A stretch of DNA of 62,558 nt from Lentisphaerota bacterium (GTDB lineage Bacteria; Verrucomicrobiota; Lentisphaeria; Victivallales; UBA1829): positions 1 through 62,558 of the forward strand of contig SUVR01000013.1 of NCBI GenBank assembly GCA_015061915.1, in the 5' to 3' direction. Positions 49,277 to 58,719 of the stretch are shown one piece after another. The translations under genes were made by a program, and so were the position numbers. The notes under the pieces were generated by a model. That model was not told where the DNA came from. It did not search any database and worked only from the letters and a program-made list of their open reading frames with translations. Positions within the stretch are counted from its first letter, which is position 1. Every line of letters begins with the position of its first letter.

Positions 49277-51424
49277 ATGAGCAGCATCAGAGAAGACGCA
49301 ATCGCAGTAGTGGCATCCATGCCGCCTGGCAGGGAAGAAGACATCCGCCCCGTGGGGGAAATCACCGGATCATTCGGATCCGATGTTTTCAGCATCGAAA
49401 CGATGCAAACGCTGCTTTCCGCTCAAACATTCAAAAAGCTGACAAAATCCATTCATGACGGGATCGCTTTGGATCCCGGGATCGCCAATGAAGTTGCTGC
49501 CGCTATGAAAGAGTGGGCAGTCTCCAAAGGTGCAACACATTACACGCACTGGTTCCAACCCCTGACCGGTGCGACCGCCGAAAAACATGAAGCATTCGTG
49601 GAACCGGATAAAACCGGACACGTGATCCTGAAGTTTTCCGGAAAAAACCTGATCGTGGGCGAAGCTGACGCCTCCAGTTTTCCCTCCGGCGGTTTGCGCT
49701 CTACCTTTGAAGCTCGCGGCTACACGGCATGGGATCCCACAAGCCCCGCATTTCTGCGTCGCAACCGGGACACCGTAACGCTGTGTATTCCCACCGCATT
49801 CTGCAGTTACACCGGTGAAGCACTGGACAAAAAAACACCGCTGCTGCGGTCGATCCAGGCGCTTTCCCGCTCGGTCACACGCCTGATGAAGGCATTTGGT
49901 CTCTACGACCCCAAAACCCGCTGCCGGGTCAGCCTCGGTGCGGAACAGGAATATTTCCTGATTGACCGTCATTTTTATTATGCCCGTCCGGACCTGATCC
50001 AGTGCGGCAGAACGCTTTTCGGAGCCACGCCGCCGAAACATCAGCAGCTGGAAGACCATTACTACGGTGCGATCCGTCCCCGGATCCTTGCCTTTATGGC
50101 AGATGTGGACCGTCAGCTCTGGCGCTTGGGCATCCCGGCAAAGACCCGTCACAACGAAGCTGCTCCGGCACAGTTTGAAATTGCCCCTCTCTTTGAAGAA
50201 CTGAATCTGGCAGTGGACCATAATATGATCATAATGGAAGTCCTGCGCCTGACTGCGGAAGAACACGGGCTCGTCTGCCTGCTTCACGAAAAACCCTTTG
50301 CGGGCGTCAACGGTTCCGGTAAACACAACAACTGGTCTGTGGAATACGGCAATATCAATCTGTTGAATCCGGGCAATGACCCGCATCAGAACGCACTCTT
50401 CCTGACCACGCTCTGTTCGGTGATCCGGGCAGTGGACAAGCACGCTGATCTGCTCCGGGTGGCAACCGCCAGCTCCGGAAACGATCACCGTCTCGGCGCC
50501 TGTGAAGCGCCTCCGGCAGTCATCTCCATTTTCCTCGGGGAACAGCTTACGGAGATCATTGAACAGATCGAAGCCGGCAGCACGAAAAAATCGACCCGCC
50601 GCGGCGGTATTCTGAACGTGGGTGTAGATTGTCTCCCGCCGTTGCCGATGGATGCCACCGATCGCAACCGCACCAGTCCTTTTGCGTTCACCGGCAACAA
50701 ATTCGAGTTCCGCGCCCCGGGTTCAAGCCAGTCCTGCGCCAGTGCAAACATTGTTCTGAACACCATCGTTTCCGAATCGATTGACAAAATGGCGGAAGCA
50801 ATTGAAAAATTCGATCAGGAAGCCGACTTCAACACGCAGTTGCAGACCCTTCTTCAGAAAACGATCAAAGCCCACAAACGGGTCATTTTCAACGGAAACG
50901 GTTATGATCAGTCCTGGCTGGATGAAGCGGAACGGCGCGGTCTGCCGAATCTGAAGAACACGCCGGAAGCAATGGCGCAGTTCAAAAAGCCGGAAAATAT
51001 TGCCCTTTTTGAAAAAGCCGGAGTCTACTCCAAGGCAGAAGTCTGCTCCCGTTACGAGATCTATATGGAGGAATACGAACGCAAGATCCGGATCGAGGCG
51101 GAACTGGCACTGCTGCTGACCCGCACCGTCATTATGCCGGCGGCGTCGATGGAACTGCGGAATCTGTTCCAGACGATCAAGGATGCCGGCAGCATCAAAG
51201 TCGCCCTGCGTTCGCTGACCAAAACGGCAACAACCATCGCCAGTCTGTTGGATGCCATTGATGATAAAGCAGAAGTGCTGGAAGACCTCATCGGTAAAAA
51301 AGATTCGGTCGGTATGGTCGGTGCCATGCAGGCGCTGCGGAAGGAAGTGGATGATCTGGAACGGATCGTGGCAGACAGCTCCTGGCCGCTGCCGAAGTAC
51401 CGGGAACTGCTCTTTATCTATTGA
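49277..51424 (+). CDS. glnN: Glutamine synthetase, type III
   Basis: Makes glutamine from glutamate, ammonia and ATP; the large GSIII form (715 residues) is typical of Bacteroidetes, Lentisphaerae, cyanobacteria and some Firmicutes. GSIII signatures are THWFQPLTGATAEKHEAF near 87-104, FPSGGLRSTFEARGYTAWDP near 132-151, SLGAEQEYFLID near 216, KTRHNEAAPAQFEIAP near 290 and FAGVNGSGKHNNWS near 340. Started at the ATG with AAGGA ten bases before; a TTG further upstream is less likely. It is 65 bases after the M50 gene with no terminator between, so it may be read from the same promoter. The link, if any, between the two is unclear. Confidence 0.96.
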   Translation: MSSIREDAIAVVASMPPGREEDIRPVGEITGSFGSDVFSIETMQTLLSAQTFKKLTKSIHDGIALDPGIANEVAAAMKEWAVSKGATHYTHWFQPLTGATAEKHEAFVEPDKTGHVILKFSGKNLIVGEADASSFPSGGLRSTFEARGYTAWDPTSPAFLRRNRDTVTLCIPTAFCSYTGEALDKKTPLLRSIQALSRSVTRLMKAFGLYDPKTRCRVSLGAEQEYFLIDRHFYYARPDLIQCGRTLFGATPPKHQQLEDHYYGAIRPRILAFMADVDRQLWRLGIPAKTRHNEAAPAQFEIAPLFEELNLAVDHNMIIMEVLRLTAEEHGLVCLLHEKPFAGVNGSGKHNNWSVEYGNINLLNPGNDPHQNALFLTTLCSVIRAVDKHADLLRVATASSGNDHRLGACEAPPAVISIFLGEQLTEIIEQIEAGSTKKSTRRGGILNVGVDCLPPLPMDATDRNRTSPFAFTGNKFEFRAPGSSQSCASANIVLNTIVSESIDKMAEAIEKFDQEADFNTQLQTLLQKTIKAHKRVIFNGNGYDQSWLDEAERRGLPNLKNTPEAMAQFKKPENIALFEKAGVYSKAEVCSRYEIYMEEYERKIRIEAELALLLTRTVIMPAASMELRNLFQTIKDAGSIKVALRSLTKTATTIASLLDAIDDKAEVLEDLIGKKDSVGMVGAMQALRKEVDDLERIVADSSWPLPKYRELLFIY

Positions 51425-51432
51425 AAACGGCA

Positions 51433-52530
51433 ATGACTCCTGCTGATCTGGGAAATCTGATCTCTCCAATGAAAGTGCGTTTTTCGGAACTGGAAAACGC
51501 ACTGAATGATCCTGCGATCTACGCGGACCCGGCAAAGTCCGGCGCACTGATGCGTGAACGGAGCCGGCTGGAAGCATTTTTTGCGCTCTATCATACGTGG
51601 GAGCAGATGTTGAAAGAAATGCAGGAAAACCGGACTCTTCTGGAAACAGAAGCGGATCCGGCGCTCCGGGAACTGGCGGAAAGTGAACTTGCCGGACTGG
51701 AAGAAAAGTCTGCTGAAGCGGAAAAACAGATCATGATTGCCCTGATCCCGCCGGATCCCAACGATTCCCGGAACATCATTGTGGAGATCAAACCGGCGGC
51801 GGGCGGCGATGAAGCAGCTCTTTTTGCGGCGGAAATGTTCCGGATGTATCTGCATTATGCCGAAAAGCGCGGCTGGAAAGCGGAAGTGCTGGATCTTTCC
51901 GAAACCGGACTCGGCGGCGTGAAAGATGTGACATTTTCCCTTTCCGGAGCAGATGTCTTTTCCCGGATGAAGTTTGAAAGCGGCGTTCACCGGGTACAGC
52001 GCGTACCAGCCACGGAGTCCGGCGGAAGGATCCACACAAGCACGATCACCGTCTCTGTTCTGGCAGAAGCGGATGAACTGGATGCGATCCAGATCCGGCA
52101 GGAAGATCTGGAAATTTCCACGTTCCGTTCGTCCGGACCGGGCGGGCAGAATGTGAACCGGACCGATTCTGCCGTTCGGATCGTTCACAAGCCCAGCGGG
52201 ATCACGGTGGCGAGCCAGCAGGAACGCTCCCAGATCCGGAACCGGGAGATCGCACTGCGTATTTTGAAATCAAAATTACTGGAGATCCGTCAGCGTGAAG
52301 AAGCGGAAAAACACGCTGAAAGCAAGCGCCAACAGGTTGGCACGGGCGAGAGGAGTGAGCGGATCAGAACCTATAACTTTCCGCAAAACCGGATCACGGA
52401 CCACCGGTTCGGCGTCTCGGCATTTGACCTGCCATCCCTGATGGAAGGGGCGCTTGACCTGATTCTGGACCCGGTTTTTGAATGTGCCGGACGGAAACGC
52501 CTGGAACAAATTTTAACCAGACAGGAGTAA
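51433..52530 (+). CDS. prfA: Peptide chain release factor 1
   Basis: Ends translation at UAA and UAG. The GGQ motif is at 237-239 in a SSGPGGQNVNRTDSAVR context, and the codon-recognition PAT tripeptide is in VHRVQRVPATESGGRIH near 190, which marks RF1 rather than RF2. Length 365 fits. The start is uncertain: the ATG at 51433 lacks a clear ribosome site, and a TTG at 51421 would overlap the glnN stop (TTGA), implying reinitiation after glnN. Unusually, hemK/prmC, which modifies the GGQ glutamine, is not next to it. Confidence 0.95.
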   Translation: MTPADLGNLISPMKVRFSELENALNDPAIYADPAKSGALMRERSRLEAFFALYHTWEQMLKEMQENRTLLETEADPALRELAESELAGLEEKSAEAEKQIMIALIPPDPNDSRNIIVEIKPAAGGDEAALFAAEMFRMYLHYAEKRGWKAEVLDLSETGLGGVKDVTFSLSGADVFSRMKFESGVHRVQRVPATESGGRIHTSTITVSVLAEADELDAIQIRQEDLEISTFRSSGPGGQNVNRTDSAVRIVHKPSGITVASQQERSQIRNREIALRILKSKLLEIRQREEAEKHAESKRQQVGTGERSERIRTYNFPQNRITDHRFGVSAFDLPSLMEGALDLILDPVFECAGRKRLEQILTRQE

Positions 52531-52535
52531 TGCTC

Positions 52536-54329
52536 ATGCCTCCCCGTTTTTTCAGTGACAAACCGCCGAAAAAGTTTACGATCAAGGAACAGATCGCCAT
52601 TCTGAAAACCTTTGTCCATTACTATCCCAAGCACAAAAAGCTGCTGGTGCTGGATATGATTTTTGTGGTGCTTTCCCCTATTTTTTCCACAGCATTGCCG
52701 GTGATTGTTTACAATGCGTTCCAATCCTATCTGCCCCAGAAAAATATCCGGATGCTGCTGTGCTGCCTGCTGGGGATCATCTGCCTGACCGTGTTCAACA
52801 TTGTCTCCAACTATATCAAGACCCGTTTCGGTCATACGCTGGGCGTCCGGATGGAGGCGGATATGCGGACCGACCTTTTTACGCACCTGCAAAAACTTTC
52901 CTTCAGCTACTTTGACAAGACCAAGACCGGTCATATCATGTCCAAGATAACCAACGACCTGACGATGATCGCCGAGGTGGCACACCACTGCCCGGAAGAT
53001 ATTATCTCCGCGATCCTGATGTTGATCGGCGGGCTGACCGTGATGATCTGCATCAACCCGCTGCTGACCCTGCTGACCCTGCTGCCGATCCCGTTTATGA
53101 TCCTCTGGGGCACAAAATTTCTACCAAAGATGAAGCAGTGCTTCCGGGATGTCCGTAAAGAAGTGGCAGACATCAACAGCCAGGTGGAAAATGCGATTCA
53201 GGGCGTCCGCGAAGTCAAGTCCTATACCAACGAAAACTTTGAGATCAACCGTTTCAATGACGTCAACAACAACTACCGCAAAGCGCAGGAGCGCGTGTTC
53301 TCCACCATGGCGTTTTTCCATTCCGGTATGGGATTTTTCATGCACGGGTACACGATCATTTTCATCGCCCTCGGGATCGGTTTGATCTATCTGGACAAAG
53401 CCAATGCGGCAGAACTGATCACCTTCTTTATGTACTCCAACCAGATCACCATGCCGGTTATGCAGCTGGTGGGATTTATGGAACGCTATCAGCAGGGAAT
53501 GGCTGCCTTTGAACGGTTCCATGAAGTTATGATGGAACTGCCGGAGATCCAGGACAAGCCGGATGCAATCACCGCCCTGCCCGCGCCCGTTTCCGGCAGG
53601 ATCGTTTTCGATCAGGTCTGTTTCAAGTACAACGACATGACGGAAGAAGAAGCGAATGTGCTGGATCATATTTCGCTGGAAGTCGCTCCGGGCGAAACAG
53701 TTGCGCTTGTCGGCGAATCCGGTGCGGGCAAAACGACTCTTGCAGCGTTGATCCCCCGTTTCTATGAAGCGAAGTCCGGTGCCATCCGCATAGATAACAT
53801 TCCGATCACCGATTTTGCTCAAAAATTTCTGCGGTCCAATGTGGGGATCGTGCAGCAGACGCCGTTCCTCTTTGACGCCACGATCCGGGAAAATATCCTT
53901 TTCGGCAGACCGGATGCGACCGAAGAAGAACTCATTGCGGCGGCAAAAGCTGCCAACATTTATGATTTCATCCAGACCCTGCCCGAAGGTTTTGACTCCA
54001 ACTGCGGCGAAAACGGGGTGCGGCTTTCCGGCGGGCAGAAACAGCGCATCAGCATTGCCCGCGTGTTCCTGAAAAATCCGCCGATCCTGATCTTTGACGA
54101 GGCGACCAGTGCGCTGGACAACGAATCCGAAGCGTATGTGCAGGAATCCATGGAAAAGCTCTGTCAGGGCAGGACCACGGTCATCATCGCTCACCGTCTT
54201 TCCACGGTCAAAAACGCCAAGCGTATTTTCTGTATGAAACACGGCAAAATCGTGGAACAGGGCAGTCACAACGAACTGATCGCCCTCAACGGATATTACA
54301 AAGACCTTTACACCATGCACTCGTTCTGA
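52536..54329 (+). CDS. ABC transporter, fused membrane and ATPase domains (MsbA-like)
   Basis: Half-size exporter of 597 residues that would act as a homodimer to flip a lipid or export a drug or peptide. Six membrane helices occupy about 35-320. The ATPase has Walker A GESGAGKTT near 391, the Q-loop IVQQTPFLFD, signature LSGGQKQRIS near 495 and Walker B ILIFDEATSALD near 516, with the H-loop AHRLST. I use the ATG at 52536, eight bases after AGGAG; another ATG at 52530 overlaps the prfA stop. It is probably co-transcribed with prfA and the next two metabolic genes. Substrate unknown. Confidence 0.93.
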   Translation: MPPRFFSDKPPKKFTIKEQIAILKTFVHYYPKHKKLLVLDMIFVVLSPIFSTALPVIVYNAFQSYLPQKNIRMLLCCLLGIICLTVFNIVSNYIKTRFGHTLGVRMEADMRTDLFTHLQKLSFSYFDKTKTGHIMSKITNDLTMIAEVAHHCPEDIISAILMLIGGLTVMICINPLLTLLTLLPIPFMILWGTKFLPKMKQCFRDVRKEVADINSQVENAIQGVREVKSYTNENFEINRFNDVNNNYRKAQERVFSTMAFFHSGMGFFMHGYTIIFIALGIGLIYLDKANAAELITFFMYSNQITMPVMQLVGFMERYQQGMAAFERFHEVMMELPEIQDKPDAITALPAPVSGRIVFDQVCFKYNDMTEEEANVLDHISLEVAPGETVALVGESGAGKTTLAALIPRFYEAKSGAIRIDNIPITDFAQKFLRSNVGIVQQTPFLFDATIRENILFGRPDATEEELIAAAKAANIYDFIQTLPEGFDSNCGENGVRLSGGQKQRISIARVFLKNPPILIFDEATSALDNESEAYVQESMEKLCQGRTTVIIAHRLSTVKNAKRIFCMKHGKIVEQGSHNELIALNGYYKDLYTMHSF

Positions 54330-54347
54330 ACTGAAAGGGAAATTACA

Positions 54348-55457
54348 ATGACACTTGCAATCCGGTCCGTTACCCTCTATCCGTACACGATCCCCCTGAA
54401 AATGCCCTTCCGCATCAGTGCGGGCGAGATCCGGGAAAAAGATGGGCTTCTGGTCAAAGTCGAAAATGTGGATGGACTCATCGGCTGGGGCGAAGCATCT
54501 GTAGATAAAGTGCCGTTTTATGCCCACGAAACCGTGGGATCCGCCATCGACCTGCTGAAAAATTCGCTGGTTCCCCTGCTGACGGGAAAGACTTTTTCCC
54601 ATCCGGATGAAGTGACAGATCTGCTGGAACACTTCCGGGGCAACAACTTTGCCAAAGCCGCGCTGGATGCCGCTTTCTGGGACATCTACGGCAAACAGCA
54701 GTCACAGCCGGTATGGCGTCTGCTGGGCGGAGTGGATCGACCGGTGGAAGTGGGTCCCAGTCTGGGGATCAAGAAAGAACCGGGTATTCTGGTGGAGGCG
54801 GTGGGGGCGAAACTGGCAGAAGGCTTCCGCCGGATCAAGATCAAAGTCTCGCCGGGATTCGATACGGCATACATCCGGGCGGTCCGAGAGGCATACCCGG
54901 AAATCACGCTGATGGTGGATGCCAACAATGCGTACAAAATTTCCGATGCGCCGGAGATCGCCAAGTGGGATCCGTACAAACTGCTGATGCTCGAACAGCC
55001 GCTGGATGAACGGGATATTTATTTCCACTCCGTACTGAAAAAACAGATCACCACCCCGGTCTGTCTGGATGAAAGTATCCACACGATGCACGATGCCCAA
55101 TGCTGCGCCGATATGAACAGCGCCGACATCATCAATATCAAGGTCTGCCGGGTGGGCGGGCTGACCCATGCGAAACGGATCCATGATTTCTGTCAGGCGC
55201 AGGGCTTGCCGAACTGGATCGGCAGCCGGGTCGGCTCCGGCGTCTCCGAAGCAGCACGGCTGGCGGCGGCGACGCTCCCCAACTGCACCCTGCCCTCCGA
55301 TTGCGTCATCACCCGGATGTATATGACCGATGACGTTCTGGCGGAACCTTTTGAACTGAACGGCTGCCGCGTGACCCTGCCGGAGAAACCCGGCCTCGGC
55401 TTCGACATCGATCCGGAAAAACTCGCCCGCTACGCCCCCGAAAAAATCAAACTCTGA
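54348..55457 (+). CDS. Enolase-superfamily enzyme (o-succinylbenzoate synthase/N-acylamino acid racemase type)
   Basis: Muconate-lactonising-enzyme subgroup protein of 369 residues. The general-acid/base lysines lie in RRIKIKVSPG near 164 and NIKVCRVGG near 267, and metal ligands are the Asp in LMVDANNAY near 191, Glu in MLEQPL near 217 and Asp in CLDESIH near 242. The sequence resembles the MenC/N-succinylamino acid racemase branch. Without other menaquinone genes nearby, racemase or dipeptide-epimerase activity is as likely as o-succinylbenzoate synthesis. It lies 18 bases past the ABC gene and 18 bases before an RpiB-like gene. Confidence 0.82.
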   Translation: MTLAIRSVTLYPYTIPLKMPFRISAGEIREKDGLLVKVENVDGLIGWGEASVDKVPFYAHETVGSAIDLLKNSLVPLLTGKTFSHPDEVTDLLEHFRGNNFAKAALDAAFWDIYGKQQSQPVWRLLGGVDRPVEVGPSLGIKKEPGILVEAVGAKLAEGFRRIKIKVSPGFDTAYIRAVREAYPEITLMVDANNAYKISDAPEIAKWDPYKLLMLEQPLDERDIYFHSVLKKQITTPVCLDESIHTMHDAQCCADMNSADIINIKVCRVGGLTHAKRIHDFCQAQGLPNWIGSRVGSGVSEAARLAAATLPNCTLPSDCVITRMYMTDDVLAEPFELNGCRVTLPEKPGLGFDIDPEKLARYAPEKIKL

Positions 55458-55475
55458 TCCAACAGGAGAATGGAT

Positions 55476-55928
55476 ATGAAAATTGTACTTGCTTCCGATC
55501 CTTTTGCTTATGAACTGAAACGGGCACTTGCCGCTCATCTGGAAAAATCCGGTCACACCGTGGTGGATGCCGATTCGTACAGCAATGCCGCCTTCTATGT
55601 CGCCGCTGCCGACGGTGCAAAAATGATCGTTTCCGGCGCTGGCGACTGCGGGATCTTTCTCTGCGGGACCGGCGCCGGCATGAATGTGGTCGCCAACAAG
55701 ATCCCGGGGATCACGGCTGTCGCAGTGGAATCCACATTCACGGCGGAAAAAGCGAAGATCATCAATAACGCCAACGTGATCACCATGGGGGCAATGGTCG
55801 TGGGCAAAGAGCTTTCCTGTGCTATGGCAGACGCCTGGCTCAAAGCGGAATTTGCGGAAGGTCTGGACGCTCAGACGGCAGATTTTCTGCGGGATGCTGA
55901 AAAATTCATCGCCGGTCTGGAAAAGTAA
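55476..55928 (+). CDS. RpiB/LacAB-family sugar-phosphate isomerase
   Basis: Aldose-ketose isomerase of the ribose-5-phosphate isomerase B and galactose-6-phosphate isomerase family. The catalytic Cys is C63 in GIFLCGTGAGMNVVANKIPGI, the phosphate-binding NNANVITMG near 110 is typical, and the 150-residue length is standard. The N-terminal GSDHAG motif of classical RpiB is replaced by ASDPFA, so His-10 is missing and the substrate may not be ribose 5-phosphate. I start at 55476, seven bases after AGGAG; an ATG two codons earlier is too close. It ends the prfA-ABC-racemase run. Confidence 0.85.
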   Translation: MKIVLASDPFAYELKRALAAHLEKSGHTVVDADSYSNAAFYVAAADGAKMIVSGAGDCGIFLCGTGAGMNVVANKIPGITAVAVESTFTAEKAKIINNANVITMGAMVVGKELSCAMADAWLKAEFAEGLDAQTADFLRDAEKFIAGLEK

Positions 55929-55929
55929 C

Positions 55930-56217
55930 TCAATCCCGGAAGGAGGGTGCGCCGGGATATTTTTTCAAGTCCCGCGCCGCCGAGAAAAAATAAAAGATCT
56001 GCCACGCTGTCAGCCAGAGGATCAGTCCGGCGAGGCTGAGAAGCGGTCGGTCTTTTATGGCAATCAAACCGATCAAAATCCCGGTCAGAGTCAGCAGATA
56101 GAAAATCCGGCTGCGGACATACGCAAAATTCAGGATCACGCCGCACCACTTGTGCCGGGACGAAAGATACAGAAATGTGCGGGGATCGTTCGGATTTTTG
56201 TACGGAAGTTTTCCCAT
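55930..56217 (-). CDS. Small two-helix membrane protein of unknown function
   Basis: 95-residue protein with two membrane helices, about 33-54 and 60-80, a basic N-terminus and a short charged tail. The start at 56217 follows GAGG; a TTG at 56229 would overlap the lipase stop. No family motif is visible. It follows the lipase gene on the minus strand within nine bases and so is likely its operon partner. It converges on the RpiB-like gene with a one-base gap. Confidence 0.6.
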   Translation of the reverse strand: MGKLPYKNPNDPRTFLYLSSRHKWCGVILNFAYVRSRIFYLLTLTGILIGLIAIKDRPLLSLAGLILWLTAWQIFYFFSAARDLKKYPGAPSFRD

Positions 56218-56225
56218 CGCCCGCC

Positions 56226-56960
56226 TCAAAAAGCACCGGTCTCAAGGAATCTGCGAATCAGATTCGCGGTATACGGATCATACATCATCGTTACGTGGTC
56301 CACGTTGCAGAAGGCGGCAGCTTTAGCATCCGGCGCCAGGGCGGAAGACTTCTCCACCAGACCATCCGCCTCCCGGCTCAAAAAGAGGCGTCCGGGCCAG
56401 TGACCGTTTTTCGTACTGGCGATGACGCCGATCTCCAAACCGGGGATATCCGGCGTGGTGATCGTTTTCCGCGCGGAAGGTTTCAGAGCGTAAAGGGGTT
56501 TGTGGATCATGCCCATAAAAGGGATCCACAGGGCGATGTCCGCCAGTTTTGATCCGTAATGAGGCGTACCGACACACACAAGGCGCCGCGCGTTGGAGGG
56601 CTTTTTCCGCTGGAGATATTCCCGCGCCATCAGCCCGCCCATACTGTGACCGGCGATGTAAAGATTTTTATATTTTTCCGGTTCCGCCGCCTCGATGTCC
56701 CGGATCAGCTTCTCCACACAATCTTCAAAGCTGTCATAAGTGGTTGGCAGATCAGGCGCAATGATGTCGCATCCCTCCGCGAACAGGGCTTCTTTCCAGA
56801 ACTGCATATCCTTTGCGCCCTTGCAGTAGCCGTGAATCAGCACGATCAGATTCTTTGCAGTCTTTTCCGTCTGTATCATCTTTTCTCCCGTCGTATCCAT
56901 CTCTGCGCCCGCGAGAGGGAGCAGCAGCGATAAGATCAAAGTAAACCATATTTTCTTCAT
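56226..56960 (-). CDS. Secreted alpha/beta hydrolase (lipase/esterase)
   Basis: Exported hydrolase of 244 residues. A signal peptide ends near residue 19 (PLAGA). The fold is seen in NLIVLIHGYCKGAKDMQFW near 37-55 (oxyanion hole), the nucleophile elbow GHSMGG near 104, a VCVGTPHYGSKLAD segment near 128 and a late His in NVDHVTMMYDP near 225, completing a Ser-Asp-His set. This resembles small triacylglycerol-lipase or PGAP1-like esterases. The upstream open frame has no start support. Substrate unknown; location is the periplasm or outside. Confidence 0.85.
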   Translation of the reverse strand: MKKIWFTLILSLLLPLAGAEMDTTGEKMIQTEKTAKNLIVLIHGYCKGAKDMQFWKEALFAEGCDIIAPDLPTTYDSFEDCVEKLIRDIEAAEPEKYKNLYIAGHSMGGLMAREYLQRKKPSNARRLVCVGTPHYGSKLADIALWIPFMGMIHKPLYALKPSARKTITTPDIPGLEIGVIASTKNGHWPGRLFLSREADGLVEKSSALAPDAKAAAFCNVDHVTMMYDPYTANLIRRFLETGAF

Positions 56961-57071
56961 TTTCAGCAATGCCGTCTTTTCTGTATTTATCCTTATATAA
57001 TATAATCTAACATTTTTCGCTGTTTTTTCAAGTGCATTGCAAAGAAAAGAGAAAAAGGGATCTGCCACCGG

Positions 57072-57100
57072 TTGACATTGCACCTTTCCGGTGTTATATT
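57072..57100 (+). promoter_or_regulatory. Promoter for the sialate O-acetylesterase gene
   Basis: TTGACA (57072-57077), 17-base spacer, TATATT (57095-57100), 35 bases before the start. Confidence 0.75.
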
Positions 57101-57135
57101 GCGGATGGAAAACCAATCAATATCAAGGAGAAAAT

Positions 57136-58665
57136 ATGAAATTGAAAAGTGCCATTGTCTTTCTTCTGCTGACTGCAACAACGTGCTGTTTTGCAGCAAA
57201 GATTCCCTTCAAGTTCCACCAGCTCTTTACGGATAACGCCGTATTCCAGCAGAATACGGAAAAGCATCCATTCCGTGGATACGCCCCCGCCGGCAGTAAA
57301 GTGGAAGTCCAGTTCCGGGGCAAGACCGCCAGCGTCACTGCCAATGAAAAAGGCGAATGGTGCGTTTATCTGCCCACCGGATCTGCGGGAACCGATTTTG
57401 AACTGACAGCGATCTGCGATGGCAAAACGATCACGGCGAAAAATCTTGCTGTGGGTGAAGTCTGGCTGGTCTCCGGTCAGTCCAATGCGTACTTTCCGCT
57501 CAAAAACTTCAAGGATGGCGCAGAATGGGCAAAAGATTCCGACTATCCGCAGATCCGTTTTCAGCTCCAGACATGGCAGCCGCCCCATATGCGGAAGGAT
57601 GACCACTGGCAAGTTCTGAATGAACAATCTGCCATGAAGTTTTCCGCCACGGGCTTTTTCTTTGCGAAAGAACTGCACAAGCGCCATCAGGTTCCGGTGG
57701 GGATCATTGTTGCAGCAGTCAACGGCAGCTCCATCAACAAATGGATCCCAGCCGATGCCCTTGCAGAAATTCCTCACGCACAAAGCCGCCTGATCATACC
57801 GCTGCAGAACGCCCGGAAAGCCTATCCGGAAAAGCTGAAACAGTATGAGGCAGAACTGGCAAAACGGAAAGGAATGAGCGAAGAAGAAGTGAAAAAGCTG
57901 CCGAAACTGCGCCGCCCCCTGCCTCCATTCCAGCTTTACAGTAATCTGTTCAATCAACAGGTGTCGCGCCTTGCCGGACTTCCCATCCGCGGCGTGATCT
58001 GGTATCAGGGCGAAGCTGACGCCATGTTTGCCGGGGGCTATATCTACCGGGAATATCTGGAAAAACTGATTACAAGCTACCGGAAACATTTCGGCAAGGC
58101 GGACCTGCCCTTCCTGGTGGTGGAGATCCCGTACTACGGAAACAACCATATTTGGTCCGACCTGCGCGACTCCCAAAAGTTTGTTGCGGAAAAAATGGAT
58201 CATGTCCATCTGACCTCCATCCTCGACCTCAGTGATCTGAAAGACATTCATCCTCCCCGCAAAGCGGAACTGGGAGCACGGCTCATTCTGACAGCGGAAC
58301 GGTTTGTCTACGGGAAAGACCTGATCGCTACCGGACCGGTCTACGAATCCATGAAGGTGGATGGCAACCGGATCATCCTTCAGTTCCGAAAAGACAGCAT
58401 CGGCGGCGGACTCTGCTCCAATGACGGCACGCCTCTCCGGGGCTTCACAATCGCCGGAAAAGATAAAAGATTCGTACCTGCCACAGCAGTGATCGAAGGC
58501 GATACGGTAGTCGTTTCCTCTCCCCGGGTCAAGACTCCGGAAGCCGTGCGCTACGGCTGGGCACCGGCAAAGGAAGGACCTGTAAACTTCTACAATAAGG
58601 CAGGCCTGCCCAGTGGAATGTTCCGGACGGATAACTTCCGACTGACCACTGAACCGCGTCAGTAA
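57136..58665 (+). CDS. Secreted sialate O-acetylesterase-like protein
   Basis: Exported SGNH-type esterase that would remove acetyl groups from sialic acids or from plant or host glycans. A signal peptide ends near residue 20 (CCFAA). An N-terminal beta-sandwich (about 25-100) precedes the catalytic domain, which has VWLVSGQSNAYFPL with the nucleophile S116, a GVIWYQGEADA segment near 293 and a late Asp-x2-His in DLKDIHPPRKAELG near 375. At 509 residues it is full length. AAGGAG precedes the start. It is monocistronic with a strong promoter. Together with GH20 it fits use of host glycans. Confidence 0.9.
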   Translation: MKLKSAIVFLLLTATTCCFAAKIPFKFHQLFTDNAVFQQNTEKHPFRGYAPAGSKVEVQFRGKTASVTANEKGEWCVYLPTGSAGTDFELTAICDGKTITAKNLAVGEVWLVSGQSNAYFPLKNFKDGAEWAKDSDYPQIRFQLQTWQPPHMRKDDHWQVLNEQSAMKFSATGFFFAKELHKRHQVPVGIIVAAVNGSSINKWIPADALAEIPHAQSRLIIPLQNARKAYPEKLKQYEAELAKRKGMSEEEVKKLPKLRRPLPPFQLYSNLFNQQVSRLAGLPIRGVIWYQGEADAMFAGGYIYREYLEKLITSYRKHFGKADLPFLVVEIPYYGNNHIWSDLRDSQKFVAEKMDHVHLTSILDLSDLKDIHPPRKAELGARLILTAERFVYGKDLIATGPVYESMKVDGNRIILQFRKDSIGGGLCSNDGTPLRGFTIAGKDKRFVPATAVIEGDTVVVSSPRVKTPEAVRYGWAPAKEGPVNFYNKAGLPSGMFRTDNFRLTTEPRQ

Positions 58666-58719
58666 CGATGCATCCGGGGAATGCAGTCAAGAAAAATTGA
58701 AAAAAACTTGATTTTTGAT

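Noticed and set aside
54348-55457. Firm call of MenC
   Set aside because: The enolase-superfamily residues fit several activities and no other menaquinone gene is adjacent.
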